Of a stretch of 37,018 bases of DNA, positions 17,866 through 26,295 are shown in pieces; position 1 is the first letter of the stretch, and each line of letters opens with the position of its first letter. Source of the DNA: Nitrospirota bacterium. Its GTDB lineage: Bacteria; Nitrospirota; Thermodesulfovibrionia; Thermodesulfovibrionales; UBA6898. The stretch lies in NCBI GenBank assembly GCA_016217695.1, contig JACRHE010000001.1:1-37018 (forward strand). Reading direction: 5' to 3'. The position numbers were made by a program, and so were the translations under genes. The notes below the pieces were generated by a model. It was not told where the DNA came from and made no database searches. It worked only from the letters and a program-made list of their open reading frames with translations.

Positions 17866-19382
17866 TATTTTGCATCTTCCTTCTCAATGCGGGTATCTGC
17901 CTGGGCGCGGAGACCGCTCTGCAGGAGCCCGGACTCTTTGAGAAGGCCTTTGATCATTATCTCGCATACGAGCCTGATAAGGCCGCTGAACTTTTTGACA
18001 GGTTTGTAAGGGAATTCCCTGAAAGTCCGGCCCATGACGCTGCACTTTTCTGGAAGGCAAAATCCCTGCTTGTCTTAAAGAGAGCGGACGAGGCAAGGAC
18101 AGTATTTGCTGATCTCTCCGTAAGATTTCCTGAAAGTCATTTTGCGGCCTTTTCGCGCCAGGAGCTGGAGACACTTGAGTATGCTCCAAAGGAAGATAAA
18201 AAGGTCATAAAGGATGATGCGGAGCTTAAGTCAGTCAAAGAGAAAGAGGAGCACGACAAAGAGGTAAAAGCCCTGCGGGCGAGACTTCAGGATCAGGAAA
18301 AAAGATACGGCCAGGCAGAGGCTGCGCTGAAAAAGGCCTTTGAAGAGAAGGCAGAAAGGGACGTGAACCTGCTCGAAAGGGAGGCGCTGCTCGATGGTAT
18401 AAGGAGCTGCAAGGCCGAATACGAGCAGCTCAAGGCGGATATAAGGATGCAGGAGGAGCAGAGAAAGGCCTCCGAGGCAGGCTCGCCTTCTGCACGCATG
18501 CAGAGGGAACTGAATGAATTAAGACGGGCTAACGAGGCCCTGACAAAGCAGGGCAGCGAGATGAGGGCGGAGCTCGAATCCCTGAGAAGCGGCTTAAAGG
18601 ATTATTCGAGGCCTGCAGTCAGGATTGGAGAGAGTACCTATTCGGTTCTCCAGATGATGGAGGAGAATTATAGTGCGTCAGGCGCCCTGTCGAAGATCGG
18701 CGCAGAGCCTGTCCCCTGGAGAAGATGCAACACCAAAGAGGACTTCATTATCGGGCAGCTGCTCTATCTCAGGGCAAAGGCTGCAGGGATAAAGACAGAA
18801 GACGCTGCGGAGCTGTTGGCAAAGAAACATTTCCTTGACGACAGGGAACGGGCATATCTCGTCAAACATCTCGCGGTGGACGAGCTCGTAAGAAAAGAGA
18901 TGGCTCCGCCTGAGGTGGGTGAGGTTGAACTGAGGGGCTATTATGAGGTGAACAGGAAGGACTTTCTCGTTCATGCGGAAGAGAGGATAATAGAGACTCT
19001 AAGCCTGAATTACAGGAAAGAGGATGAGCAGCAAAGGGCCTCCCTGGCCTCGGAACTGCAGCGTGAGGCGATAAACGGAAAGTCCCTGGAAAATATATAC
19101 CGCTTTATGCCTGATATGCTTGAATACGGAAAAGGCCGGCTGACAGACCTTCCGGACCTTCTGAGACAGAGGGCGGAAGGTCTGAAAGATGGCGAGATAA
19201 TCAAGTTCGCGACTGAGAATGAATTTATAATAATCCAGATGCATTTTCAGGGACCTCTCTACAGGCCTTTTGAGGTGGTGCGCGATGAGATCAGAAACAA
19301 GATCATCTCCTGGAGCAGTCCTGAGCAGAAGCTGGAGAGCTGGCTGAACGAGATGAGAAAGGAGGCGGTTGAACTGAAATGA
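17829..19382 (+). CDS. Exported protein: TPR-like N-terminus, coiled coil, PpiC-like C-terminus
   Basis: MGKSIHKHIAAIIFCIFLLNAGICLG signal; tetratricopeptide-like segment; long Glu/Lys/Arg coiled coil; PPIase-like VGEVELRGYYEVNRKDF...YGKGRLTDLPDLL. Confidence 0.8.
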   Translation: MGKSIHKHIAAIIFCIFLLNAGICLGAETALQEPGLFEKAFDHYLAYEPDKAAELFDRFVREFPESPAHDAALFWKAKSLLVLKRADEARTVFADLSVRFPESHFAAFSRQELETLEYAPKEDKKVIKDDAELKSVKEKEEHDKEVKALRARLQDQEKRYGQAEAALKKAFEEKAERDVNLLEREALLDGIRSCKAEYEQLKADIRMQEEQRKASEAGSPSARMQRELNELRRANEALTKQGSEMRAELESLRSGLKDYSRPAVRIGESTYSVLQMMEENYSASGALSKIGAEPVPWRRCNTKEDFIIGQLLYLRAKAAGIKTEDAAELLAKKHFLDDRERAYLVKHLAVDELVRKEMAPPEVGEVELRGYYEVNRKDFLVHAEERIIETLSLNYRKEDEQQRASLASELQREAINGKSLENIYRFMPDMLEYGKGRLTDLPDLLRQRAEGLKDGEIIKFATENEFIIIQMHFQGPLYRPFEVVRDEIRNKIISWSSPEQKLESWLNEMRKEAVELK

Positions 19383-19443
19383 CCGGAAGCGGCCTTCAGC
19401 AAAACTGCATCAGGCGGGGGGACGGCATTCTCTCTCATCCTCG

Positions 19444-19460
19444 TCCCGATCAGATCGGGA
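19444..19460. repeat. Small inverted repeat tcccgat-cag-atcggga
   Basis: 7-bp perfect arms, 3-nt loop, in an intergenic GC-rich tract. Confidence 0.6.
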
Positions 19461-19586
19461 TTCCGAGGCACCGGGCCGCCCACCTGGTCGGTGAGGCAAT
19501 ACGGCCCGCTGAAACCGTTCGAATGCATCCTCTCGCCGACTCTAAGGCGGATTCCGGATTATGACACGGCTTGGGTGGAGAATTTC

Positions 19587-19871
19587 ATGAGCACCTGCGG
19601 GGTATGCAAGCATGGCAGCGATACTAAACCCGGCGGCCAGAAACCTTCTCCGGGCACAGCCTGGTGTCTTCACCGGGGAGTTCAGATGGCAAAGAACAGG
19701 CAGATGCCCTGTTTTGTCCCTGTCGGAGGAGTAAAGCCGAAACACTGCATTGACTGCAAGAAGTCCAGGATCATAAAGCCTTCCGGTGAAACGCCTCAGC
19801 TGGGCAATGTCTGGTGCGAAAAAAAGCATGCAGAGATCAACAAGCACCGCAGCATGGAATGTTTTGAGTAG
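19587..19871 (+). CDS. Small Cys-rich protein made of two copies of a C-x2-C-x19-C-x14-C module
   Basis: ORF 19491..19871; start reassigned to ATG 19587 behind GGTGGAG. The two modules have identical Cys spacing and share KP..G..P..G..WC........K.R.M.CF. Confidence 0.8.
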   Translation: MSTCGVCKHGSDTKPGGQKPSPGTAWCLHRGVQMAKNRQMPCFVPVGGVKPKHCIDCKKSRIIKPSGETPQLGNVWCEKKHAEINKHRSMECFE

Positions 19872-19926
19872 CAGAAGGAGTTCTCACCTCGACAGTCTTT
19901 TCTTCATTGAGTCCTGGCTGCGTGCG

Positions 19927-21672
19927 TCAGGGGATGGTATATAGAGTCAGCCCTTTGTCACTGGCTATCACCGGAAGGTTGAGATGCCAGTCAGCAGGCG
20001 TGAGTATGTCAGTTACCTTGAAACGGCTTCTTATCATCTGCCACTCGGCCAGGGCTCTGTTTTCCCACAAAGGCCTGTGCAGATCGGTTATGACAGCAGA
20101 GTTTTTTTGTCCGGCCGGAGGCTCTGAAAAGATGTCCAACCCGTAGACGTCCCGCAGAATAGCGTTTAATTCAGGGCCGGACTCGGGAACGTAAGGCAAG
20201 AAATCAAGCCCACCGCCGTCCAGCAATACAGGACGGCGCGTAACCATTTGTATAAGGTGAAGATCTGCGGCGGTAAGCAGCAGACCCTCCCGTTCTGAAA
20301 TGATCGCAAAAAATTGATCGTTGGTCATATTACGGAAATCCCCGGTGATCTCGTCTCCGTGAAATATAAGGTTATAGGCAGCAGGAGCGACAGTTGTCAT
20401 TGCCGTCACCAGAAGCACCAGGCCGATCGTAATTGCATGCAGTTTTTCGCGGCGCAGAGAGGCCTTTTCTGCGATGGAGCAGGCAGAAGGGTACAAAATC
20501 GTCAGCAGCGCCCCGATGCCGGCTACATAATAAAAGAGGGCCTTCAGGTCCGGAAACAGGAGGAGCAGGAGAGACCCCCCGAAAAATAGGGGCAGAGTCA
20601 GGCGACCTGTCGTGGATGAGCCTAATATGCCTATTGTCATCGCCATAAAGGCGATGTTCGCAAGATTGAAATATCTGAAAGGCATCAGGACATTCAAGAA
20701 GCTGGACTTGGGTAACTGAATGGCGGCAGCCGAAAAGACAATAGAACAGACAACGGATACCGCAAAAATGCTGCTGATCAGTCTGACTGACCGAGGTGTC
20801 GTTTTCCTCGTTATCACGGTGATGCCGATAAGGCAGTTCAGAAGAGCGATCCTTATTCCGGGTGAGTCCCAGCCCGTAATGCTTCTGTGCAGATCAAAAT
20901 TCTCTATGAAGCTGTCCAGGTACTGGCTCTTCAACTGGGTATCCAGAACAGGCAGGTCCGCAAATAACCGGTATTGATATCCGAAACTTGCAAGACCGAG
21001 AAGGCAGCCCAGCATGGAAAAAATCACGATGGAGGAGCGGTAAGTCCGAAAGGTTTCGGCGTTGAAAAAAAACGAAACCGAGATGATGATAATCATAAAA
21101 ACGCCCAGAGACGGATGCACTGCCGGTGACAGACCTGCGAGGAGAGCGCCGGTCCTGAAATTGCCGGTCCCCAGGAAGCCTGCAGTCATGAGGATATAGG
21201 AAAGTCCGAGTATTCCGTAAGAGTGGGAGGTCCCCATGAGCCAGATAGGATATGCGTGGCCATAACCGACGAGATTCAGACCATAGACGAACAGAGGGCT
21301 GATCAGCGACAGCAGATAGTCTCTGCTGAAGGAAAAGGTTACAAGATACAATGCAGCGCAGGAGACTGCACCCATGAGGCCGGCAATGAGAAGGCTTAAG
21401 CTTATTTCAGAGACCCCTGCTGCAAGGAGCAGGGCGCCGGCCTGATTCAGCAGAGACCAGACCTTTATATGGTAGAGGTACATCGGATTGTTGACGGGGT
21501 ACTGTACAATGCCTGCCAGGACCTGTCCCGTCTCCACCGGCACCTGCCATGTGGGGGGGTGGTTTCCGACAGCGATCAGAAAGCCGAAGGCGGCGGATAT
21601 GATAAGCGCCGCATATGACTTGCGGTTCCAGAGTGATTCTGCCATGGAGTTAATCCACGTTTCCTTGTCCAT
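19927..21672 (-). CDS. Multipass membrane protein of unknown function (GT-C-like topology possible)
   Basis: 581 aa with many hydrophobic segments and a C-terminal soluble tail; start ATG overlaps the brnA-like stop (TAATG). Confidence 0.82.
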   Translation of the reverse strand: MDKETWINSMAESLWNRKSYAALIISAAFGFLIAVGNHPPTWQVPVETGQVLAGIVQYPVNNPMYLYHIKVWSLLNQAGALLLAAGVSEISLSLLIAGLMGAVSCAALYLVTFSFSRDYLLSLISPLFVYGLNLVGYGHAYPIWLMGTSHSYGILGLSYILMTAGFLGTGNFRTGALLAGLSPAVHPSLGVFMIIIISVSFFFNAETFRTYRSSIVIFSMLGCLLGLASFGYQYRLFADLPVLDTQLKSQYLDSFIENFDLHRSITGWDSPGIRIALLNCLIGITVITRKTTPRSVRLISSIFAVSVVCSIVFSAAAIQLPKSSFLNVLMPFRYFNLANIAFMAMTIGILGSSTTGRLTLPLFFGGSLLLLLFPDLKALFYYVAGIGALLTILYPSACSIAEKASLRREKLHAITIGLVLLVTAMTTVAPAAYNLIFHGDEITGDFRNMTNDQFFAIISEREGLLLTAADLHLIQMVTRRPVLLDGGGLDFLPYVPESGPELNAILRDVYGLDIFSEPPAGQKNSAVITDLHRPLWENRALAEWQMIRSRFKVTDILTPADWHLNLPVIASDKGLTLYTIP

Positions 21673-21944
21673 TACATTTTTTTATGCACCTTCTCAGACA
21701 GCCAGACTTTGATAAGCGACTGGTAAGGCACATCACGCTTGTTAGCCTCGATCTTTATCTGTTCCAGGAGTGAAACCGGCAATCTGATCGATATTGACTG
21801 AGTGGACAGCTTGAGATTTGGGAAGCGTGCGCGTTCTGCCTTTGACCAGTCAAGATAATCCGTAGAGTCGTGAGTTTCCCAAAATTCGCGCTCTTCAGCT
21901 TCAGACTTGAATTGGGGGACCGGCTTAAGGTCTTTCCTGCTCAT
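21672..21944 (-). CDS. brnA: BrnA/CopG-family antitoxin-like protein
   Basis: MSRKDLKPVPQFKSEAEEREFWETHDSTDYLDWSKAERARFPNLK...SISIRLPVSLLEQIKIEANKRDVPYQSLIKVWLSEKV: CopG_antitoxin architecture with RHH. Confidence 0.85.
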   Translation of the reverse strand: MSRKDLKPVPQFKSEAEEREFWETHDSTDYLDWSKAERARFPNLKLSTQSISIRLPVSLLEQIKIEANKRDVPYQSLIKVWLSEKVHKKM

Positions 21945-22227
21945 AAATACTCCTCTCTTTGCGATGCATTGCCCGTGCGGAAATGATCCGTATTTTTGTA
22001 CCACTGCTCCGGAGAGTGAAGCTGACGTGCAACAACCGTTCTTCATTTGTCTTTCCCAGGGCATGAAATCGCGGTTCACCATGACTATGTTTCTTATCCG
22101 GCAATAACAGCAACGGCTCGTTGACAAAGACCTGCTCTGCTTCCGTTTGTGTTACGCCATGCTTTTCATTTTTTCGTGTATTGCCCGAGTCCCATTCAAA
22201 CCCTTCGATGCCCCGCAAATCTATCAC
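21925..22227 (-). CDS. brnT: BrnT-family toxin-like protein (GTG start)
   Basis: GFEWDSGNTRKNEKHGVTQTEAEQVFVNEPLLL...RFHALGKTNEERLLHVSFTLR...IRIISARAMHRKER: BrnT hallmarks; overlaps the antitoxin start. Confidence 0.88.
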   Translation of the reverse strand: MIDLRGIEGFEWDSGNTRKNEKHGVTQTEAEQVFVNEPLLLLPDKKHSHGEPRFHALGKTNEERLLHVSFTLRSSGTKIRIISARAMHRKERSIYEQERP

Positions 22228-22231
22228 GGCT

Positions 22232-22262
22232 GTATATTACAGTGATATACCAAAATTGTCAA
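22232..22262 (-). promoter_or_regulatory. brnTA promoter with overlapping palindromic operator
   Basis: Minus strand: TTGACA-N17-TAATAT; palindrome GTATATCAC-T-GTAATATAC (8/9 arm matches) at 22232-22250 covers the -10. Confidence 0.72.
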
Positions 22263-22280
22263 TGGCGTGGACGCATAGTT

Positions 22281-22306
22281 GGCAACCGGCACAGCTGCCG
22301 GTTGCC
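22281..22306. terminator. Hairpin at the 3' end of the kimA-like gene
   Basis: GGCAACCGGCA-cagc-TGCCGGTTGCC, perfect 11-bp stem; the T-rich tract lies on the plus-strand side, so minus-strand termination is uncertain. Confidence 0.55.
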
Positions 22307-22315
22307 TTTCTTCTC

Positions 22316-24130
22316 TTATTTTTTCAGGTGAAACGGCACGCTTGTCGATACCACTCCCTTTTTAAATAAAAGTATTCCCTTGAGAAAAAGTGCAGTCTGG
22401 TTGTGCAGAAGTTGATGCCACCACTTTGTCGGCACAAACTCCGGCAGCACTACTGTGATGACGCCGTCAGGATATTTTTCGCGTATGCCATCAATATAGT
22501 CCATCAGAGGTTCTGTCACGGACCTGTATGGCGAATGCAGGATTTCGAGTCTTACTCCCATGCATCGCTCGTCCCACTTCTCCTTCATCTTCCTGGTCTC
22601 GACAGGGTCAATGTATACATAAACGGCAGTGACGTCGTGAGATAGGGCCTTCCCGTATTTTATCGCCCCGATGACCGCCTGCTGCATGCCCGAGATCGGG
22701 ACAATGACCGAGTGATGCTGATAATCCCTTTCGTCGACAATGCAGCTATCCAGGGATAACTGCTCGGCAACGGAGCTGTAGTGCTTATTGACTTCTTTGG
22801 CAAGGTAGACGAGAAGAGGGATGGCGATAAGCACCATCCAGGCCCCCTGACTGAATTTTTCAACTGCGATGATGATGAGAACCACTCCTGTGACTGCTCC
22901 TCCTGTGCCGTTGATGATTGCGCTCTTGAACCAGCCTTTTCCCCTGTCTTTTACCCAGTGCCTAACCATACCAATCTGGGAGAGAGTGAAGGCAGTGAAA
23001 ACACCTACTGCATACAGAGGAATTAGTGAGTGGGTGTCGCCTTTGAATATCACCAGCAGCAGGGCGGAGAGAATTCCGAGTATCAGTATGCCGTTTGAAA
23101 ATACAAGCTTGTCGCCGCGATTGCTGAGCTGTCTCGGCAGGTAGCGGTCATTCGCCATGATGGAGGAGAGCCTCGGGAAGTCCGCATATGAGGTATTGGC
23201 TGCAAGGATAAGTATAAGGGCCGTGGCGAACTGTATCACGTAGTAGATAATGCCTTTGGAAAAGACGGTCCTTGCGAGCTGTGAAAGCACCGTTTCATCG
23301 GCACTCGGCAGGATTGCGTAGTGATTGGCGAAATAGGCTATGCCGATGGTCAGGATAGCCAGGGTGAAGGCCATCCACACCAGCGTTGTACCGGCATTCT
23401 TGGCCTCCGGCGCCTTAAAGGCCTTGACCCCGTTTGAGACCGCCTCGATGCCTGTGAGGGTCGCACAGCCGGAGGCAAAGGCCTTCAGTATGATGAAGAC
23501 CGGGAATATAGCTGAACCGCTTTCCCTGATCTCGGCATAAGGGAGACGGGGCAGGCCGAAGGCTTTCATGAAACTGGCGCCTATGAGCAGGAGCAGACTT
23601 CCGATGAAGATGTAGACCGGCAGGGAGAAGACCTTGCCGGATTCCCTCACCCCCCTGAGGTTCATAAGCGAGATGAAGAGTATCGCAGAAAGACAGAGCG
23701 CGATAGCGTGATCTTTCATCGAAGGGAAGGCAGATGTTATTGCTGCTATGCCTGCGGACACGCTGACCGTGACAGTAAGAACGTAGTCGATGAGAAGGGC
23801 AGATCCTGCAATAAGGCCGGGATAGTCTCCGAGGTTGTCCTTTGCCACGATGTAGGCTCCGCCGCCCGAGGAGTATGCATGGATCGTCTGGTAATACGAT
23901 GTGGCCACGATCGCCACCAGAATGACGATAGCGACCGCAATGGGCAGCAGGTAGTTAAGGAGGGCTGCCCCGCCCAGCACCAGGGCGAACAGTATCTCTT
24001 CAGTTCCGTACGCCACTGATGAAAGCGGGTCGGATGAAAAAACAGCCAGCCCCATGGTTTTCGACAGGCGCTCGTGTTTTTCCTTGACTGATTCGATAGG
24101 ACTGCCGATGAGAAAACTTTTGATAGACAT
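22316..24130 (-). CDS. kimA: APC-superfamily transporter, KimA/YdaO-like (potassium importer type)
   Basis: MSIKSFLIGSPIESVKEKHERLSKTMGLAVFSSDPLSSVAYGTEEILFAL...SSGGGAYIVAKDNLGDYPGLIAGSALLIDYVLTVTVSVSAG...KAFASGCATLTGIEAVSNGVKAF closely follows KimA; RBS AAGGAG; c-di-AMP riboswitch upstream. Confidence 0.9.
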   Translation of the reverse strand: MSIKSFLIGSPIESVKEKHERLSKTMGLAVFSSDPLSSVAYGTEEILFALVLGGAALLNYLLPIAVAIVILVAIVATSYYQTIHAYSSGGGAYIVAKDNLGDYPGLIAGSALLIDYVLTVTVSVSAGIAAITSAFPSMKDHAIALCLSAILFISLMNLRGVRESGKVFSLPVYIFIGSLLLLIGASFMKAFGLPRLPYAEIRESGSAIFPVFIILKAFASGCATLTGIEAVSNGVKAFKAPEAKNAGTTLVWMAFTLAILTIGIAYFANHYAILPSADETVLSQLARTVFSKGIIYYVIQFATALILILAANTSYADFPRLSSIMANDRYLPRQLSNRGDKLVFSNGILILGILSALLLVIFKGDTHSLIPLYAVGVFTAFTLSQIGMVRHWVKDRGKGWFKSAIINGTGGAVTGVVLIIIAVEKFSQGAWMVLIAIPLLVYLAKEVNKHYSSVAEQLSLDSCIVDERDYQHHSVIVPISGMQQAVIGAIKYGKALSHDVTAVYVYIDPVETRKMKEKWDERCMGVRLEILHSPYRSVTEPLMDYIDGIREKYPDGVITVVLPEFVPTKWWHQLLHNQTALFLKGILLFKKGVVSTSVPFHLKK

Positions 24131-24169
24131 GACACTTCTCCTTTTAGCGGGCAAAAAGGAGAAAATAAA

Positions 24170-24190
24170 AAACCGCCGGGAGGCGGTCTT
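24170..24190 (-). terminator. Riboswitch expression-platform terminator
   Basis: Minus strand: aagACCGCC-tccc-GGCGGTtttttattttc. Confidence 0.85.
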
Positions 24191-24211
24191 CATTTCAGGC
24201 CTTTGCCCTTC

Positions 24212-24345
24212 CAAGTGCCTACGAGGTTAGCTGACGGGCTCGGGATTGGAAGTTCCCTATCCTTTCGGAATACGCCCCAATTATTGGGTCCCCCGCGTCC
24301 ATTCCCATCAATGATGGTAAATGGACCTCGGCTACAATATTTGAG
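24212..24345 (-). ncRNA. c-di-AMP riboswitch (ydaO-yuaA leader)
   Basis: Minus strand: gtaGCCGAGGtcc...gaatggacGCGGGGGACCCAataaTTGGGGcgtattccgaaaGGATAGGGAacttccaatCCCGAGCCCGTCAGCTAACCTCGTAGGC; the 3' CCCGAGCCCGUCAGCUAACCUCGUAGGC block is the recognised ydaO signature. Confidence 0.93.
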
Positions 24346-24417
24346 TTATCCTAACTCCGGAAAAACAGCTTTGTCAAGGCCTGGTCAGGCACGGCGCGAT
24401 ACGGCAAATTTTACCTG

Positions 24418-25368
24418 TTATTCAAGCGGAGTGCCGTCACGAAGATCTTCATAAAACTGCCTGAGATCCGGCAATCTCTTGGAATCCATGATTTTCATCC
24501 CGCTGCGCGGATGCTCATTGAGCACGCCGGTGATCATATAGGGGATGTGGTATCCCCATTCAACCTCTTTTTTCATCGGGATCAGGGATTCCTGTATTAT
24601 CTCAAGGACCGGCCTGATGTCAAACTTCGGATTCTTCAGAAAATTGAGCAGCAGCTCGATGGGACAGTTGCCCGCTCCCCTTCCCATGCCGTAAAGAGTC
24701 GCATCCAGGTAGTTTATCCCTGCGATTATCGCCTCGATGGTATTGGCAAACGCCAGCTGCTGGTTATTGTGGGCATGCATGCCGAGCTGCTTTCCGGGAA
24801 GCGCAGCGAAGTATTTTTTGGCAAGGAAATGTATCTGCTCCGAGTACATCGCGCCAAAACTGTCGACAAGATAAATTATCGGGACATGGCTTTTTGCAAG
24901 GTCCTCGAGCGCCTCATCGAGGTCCTTCTCAAGAACCTTCGAAACTGCCATCAGGTTTATGGTCACCTCATAGCCCTTTTCCATGCAGTGGTGGGCCAGG
25001 TCTATGCCTTTGTCCACTTCATGTGCATAGCATGCCACCCGTAACATGTCAAGAACACTGTCTTTTTTGTTAGGTATATCCTGAAAATCGACCCTCCCGA
25101 TGTCTGCCATCGCAGAAAGCTTTATCTTCCTGTCTTCGTCTCCGACGATTCTTTTCAGATCATCTTCCGTGCAAAACTTCCATGCTCCGTTATCCTGCCT
25201 GGAAAAATACTTCTCCGAGGATTTATATCCGATCTCCATATAGTCAACGCCTGCTTTGGAAAGGGCGTCAAAAATCTTGCGTACAAAATCGTTGCTGAAC
25301 TGCCATTTGTTTATCAGGCCGCCATCGCGGACTGTACAATCCAAAACCGTTATCTGAGGGCGAAACAT
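24418..25368 (-). CDS. DRE-TIM metallolyase (HMG-CoA lyase / 4-hydroxy-2-oxovalerate aldolase-like)
   Basis: ITVLDCTVRDGGLINKWQF...YMEIGYKSS...DSFGAMYSEQ...GMHAHNNQQLAFANTIEAIIAGINYLDATLYGMGRGAGNCPIE. Confidence 0.9.
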   Translation of the reverse strand: MFRPQITVLDCTVRDGGLINKWQFSNDFVRKIFDALSKAGVDYMEIGYKSSEKYFSRQDNGAWKFCTEDDLKRIVGDEDRKIKLSAMADIGRVDFQDIPNKKDSVLDMLRVACYAHEVDKGIDLAHHCMEKGYEVTINLMAVSKVLEKDLDEALEDLAKSHVPIIYLVDSFGAMYSEQIHFLAKKYFAALPGKQLGMHAHNNQQLAFANTIEAIIAGINYLDATLYGMGRGAGNCPIELLLNFLKNPKFDIRPVLEIIQESLIPMKKEVEWGYHIPYMITGVLNEHPRSGMKIMDSKRLPDLRQFYEDLRDGTPLE

Positions 25369-25477
25369 ATTTTATAAACCTCCAAAAAATTATTTTCGTA
25401 GATGCATCATCACACGAACGGAATATTGAATTATACACTATCAGTCAGGCCTCACGCGAGAGACAACGGGCAAGCCG

Positions 25478-26143
25478 TCAGACCGGGCTTATTTCGCCGG
25501 CGTACCCGGTAATCCTCTCAACGAATTTCGCGGCCAGGCCGGTGATCGAGGCCCAGTCTCCGACCGAGATAAGATCCCGCTTCAATATGGAAGAGCCCAC
25601 AAGAATACATGAGGGATTCACTTCAAGATACTGAGAGATATTGTCGAGGTTCAGGCCTCCGCTGAGCATATAACGTATAAACGGCAAAGGCCCCCGTATT
25701 TCCCTAAGGAAGCCCAGCCCGCCCATCTGGACGAAGGGAAATAGTTTAATGATATCCCCGCCTGCCCTGTAGGCATTGTATATCTCAGTCGGTGTGCTTG
25801 CCCCTGGGATGGATATCACACCCTCCTTTTTGGAAAACCTGATAATTTTTTCATCGCAGTTGGGACTTACAATATATCCGGCGCCGGCCTTCAATGCCTT
25901 CTTTGCATCCCGGACATTCAGGACAGTTCCGGCTCCAACCGTGACCCTTGAGTCCGCGCTTAACTCTTTTATGACGTTTTCAGCGTCGGGGACAGTGAAC
26001 GTAATTTCCACGAACCTGACCCCTCCTTCTATACATGCCGCAGCGGCCTTATACGCCTGTTCAGGAGTATCAGTGCGAACCGCGACCATCAGTTTGCATT
26101 TTTCGATGCTCCTGATTAAGGCTGAGCTCCTCTCAACAGTCAT
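25478..26143 (-). CDS. KDPG/KHG (2-keto-3-deoxy-6-phosphogluconate) aldolase family
   Basis: VRFVEITFTVPDAENVIKEL, VGAGTVLNVRDAKKALKAGAGYIVSPNCD, KLFPFVQMGGLGFLREIRGPLP; ATG at 26143 behind AGGAGG. Confidence 0.9.
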   Translation of the reverse strand: MTVERSSALIRSIEKCKLMVAVRTDTPEQAYKAAAACIEGGVRFVEITFTVPDAENVIKELSADSRVTVGAGTVLNVRDAKKALKAGAGYIVSPNCDEKIIRFSKKEGVISIPGASTPTEIYNAYRAGGDIIKLFPFVQMGGLGFLREIRGPLPFIRYMLSGGLNLDNISQYLEVNPSCILVGSSILKRDLISVGDWASITGLAAKFVERITGYAGEISPV

Positions 26144-26295
26144 CTTTCCGGCCTCCTGCGAAAAATATCCTGCTGCCATTAAAATGCTGAAGCCTCATGG
26201 CTTCTCCCTTTTGACAGCCCGTTGTCAATACTAAAAAACAGAGGCGGAATTGTCAAGGAAAGAGCTGAAGATCTCTTTCCCGGATGTATCCGGAA

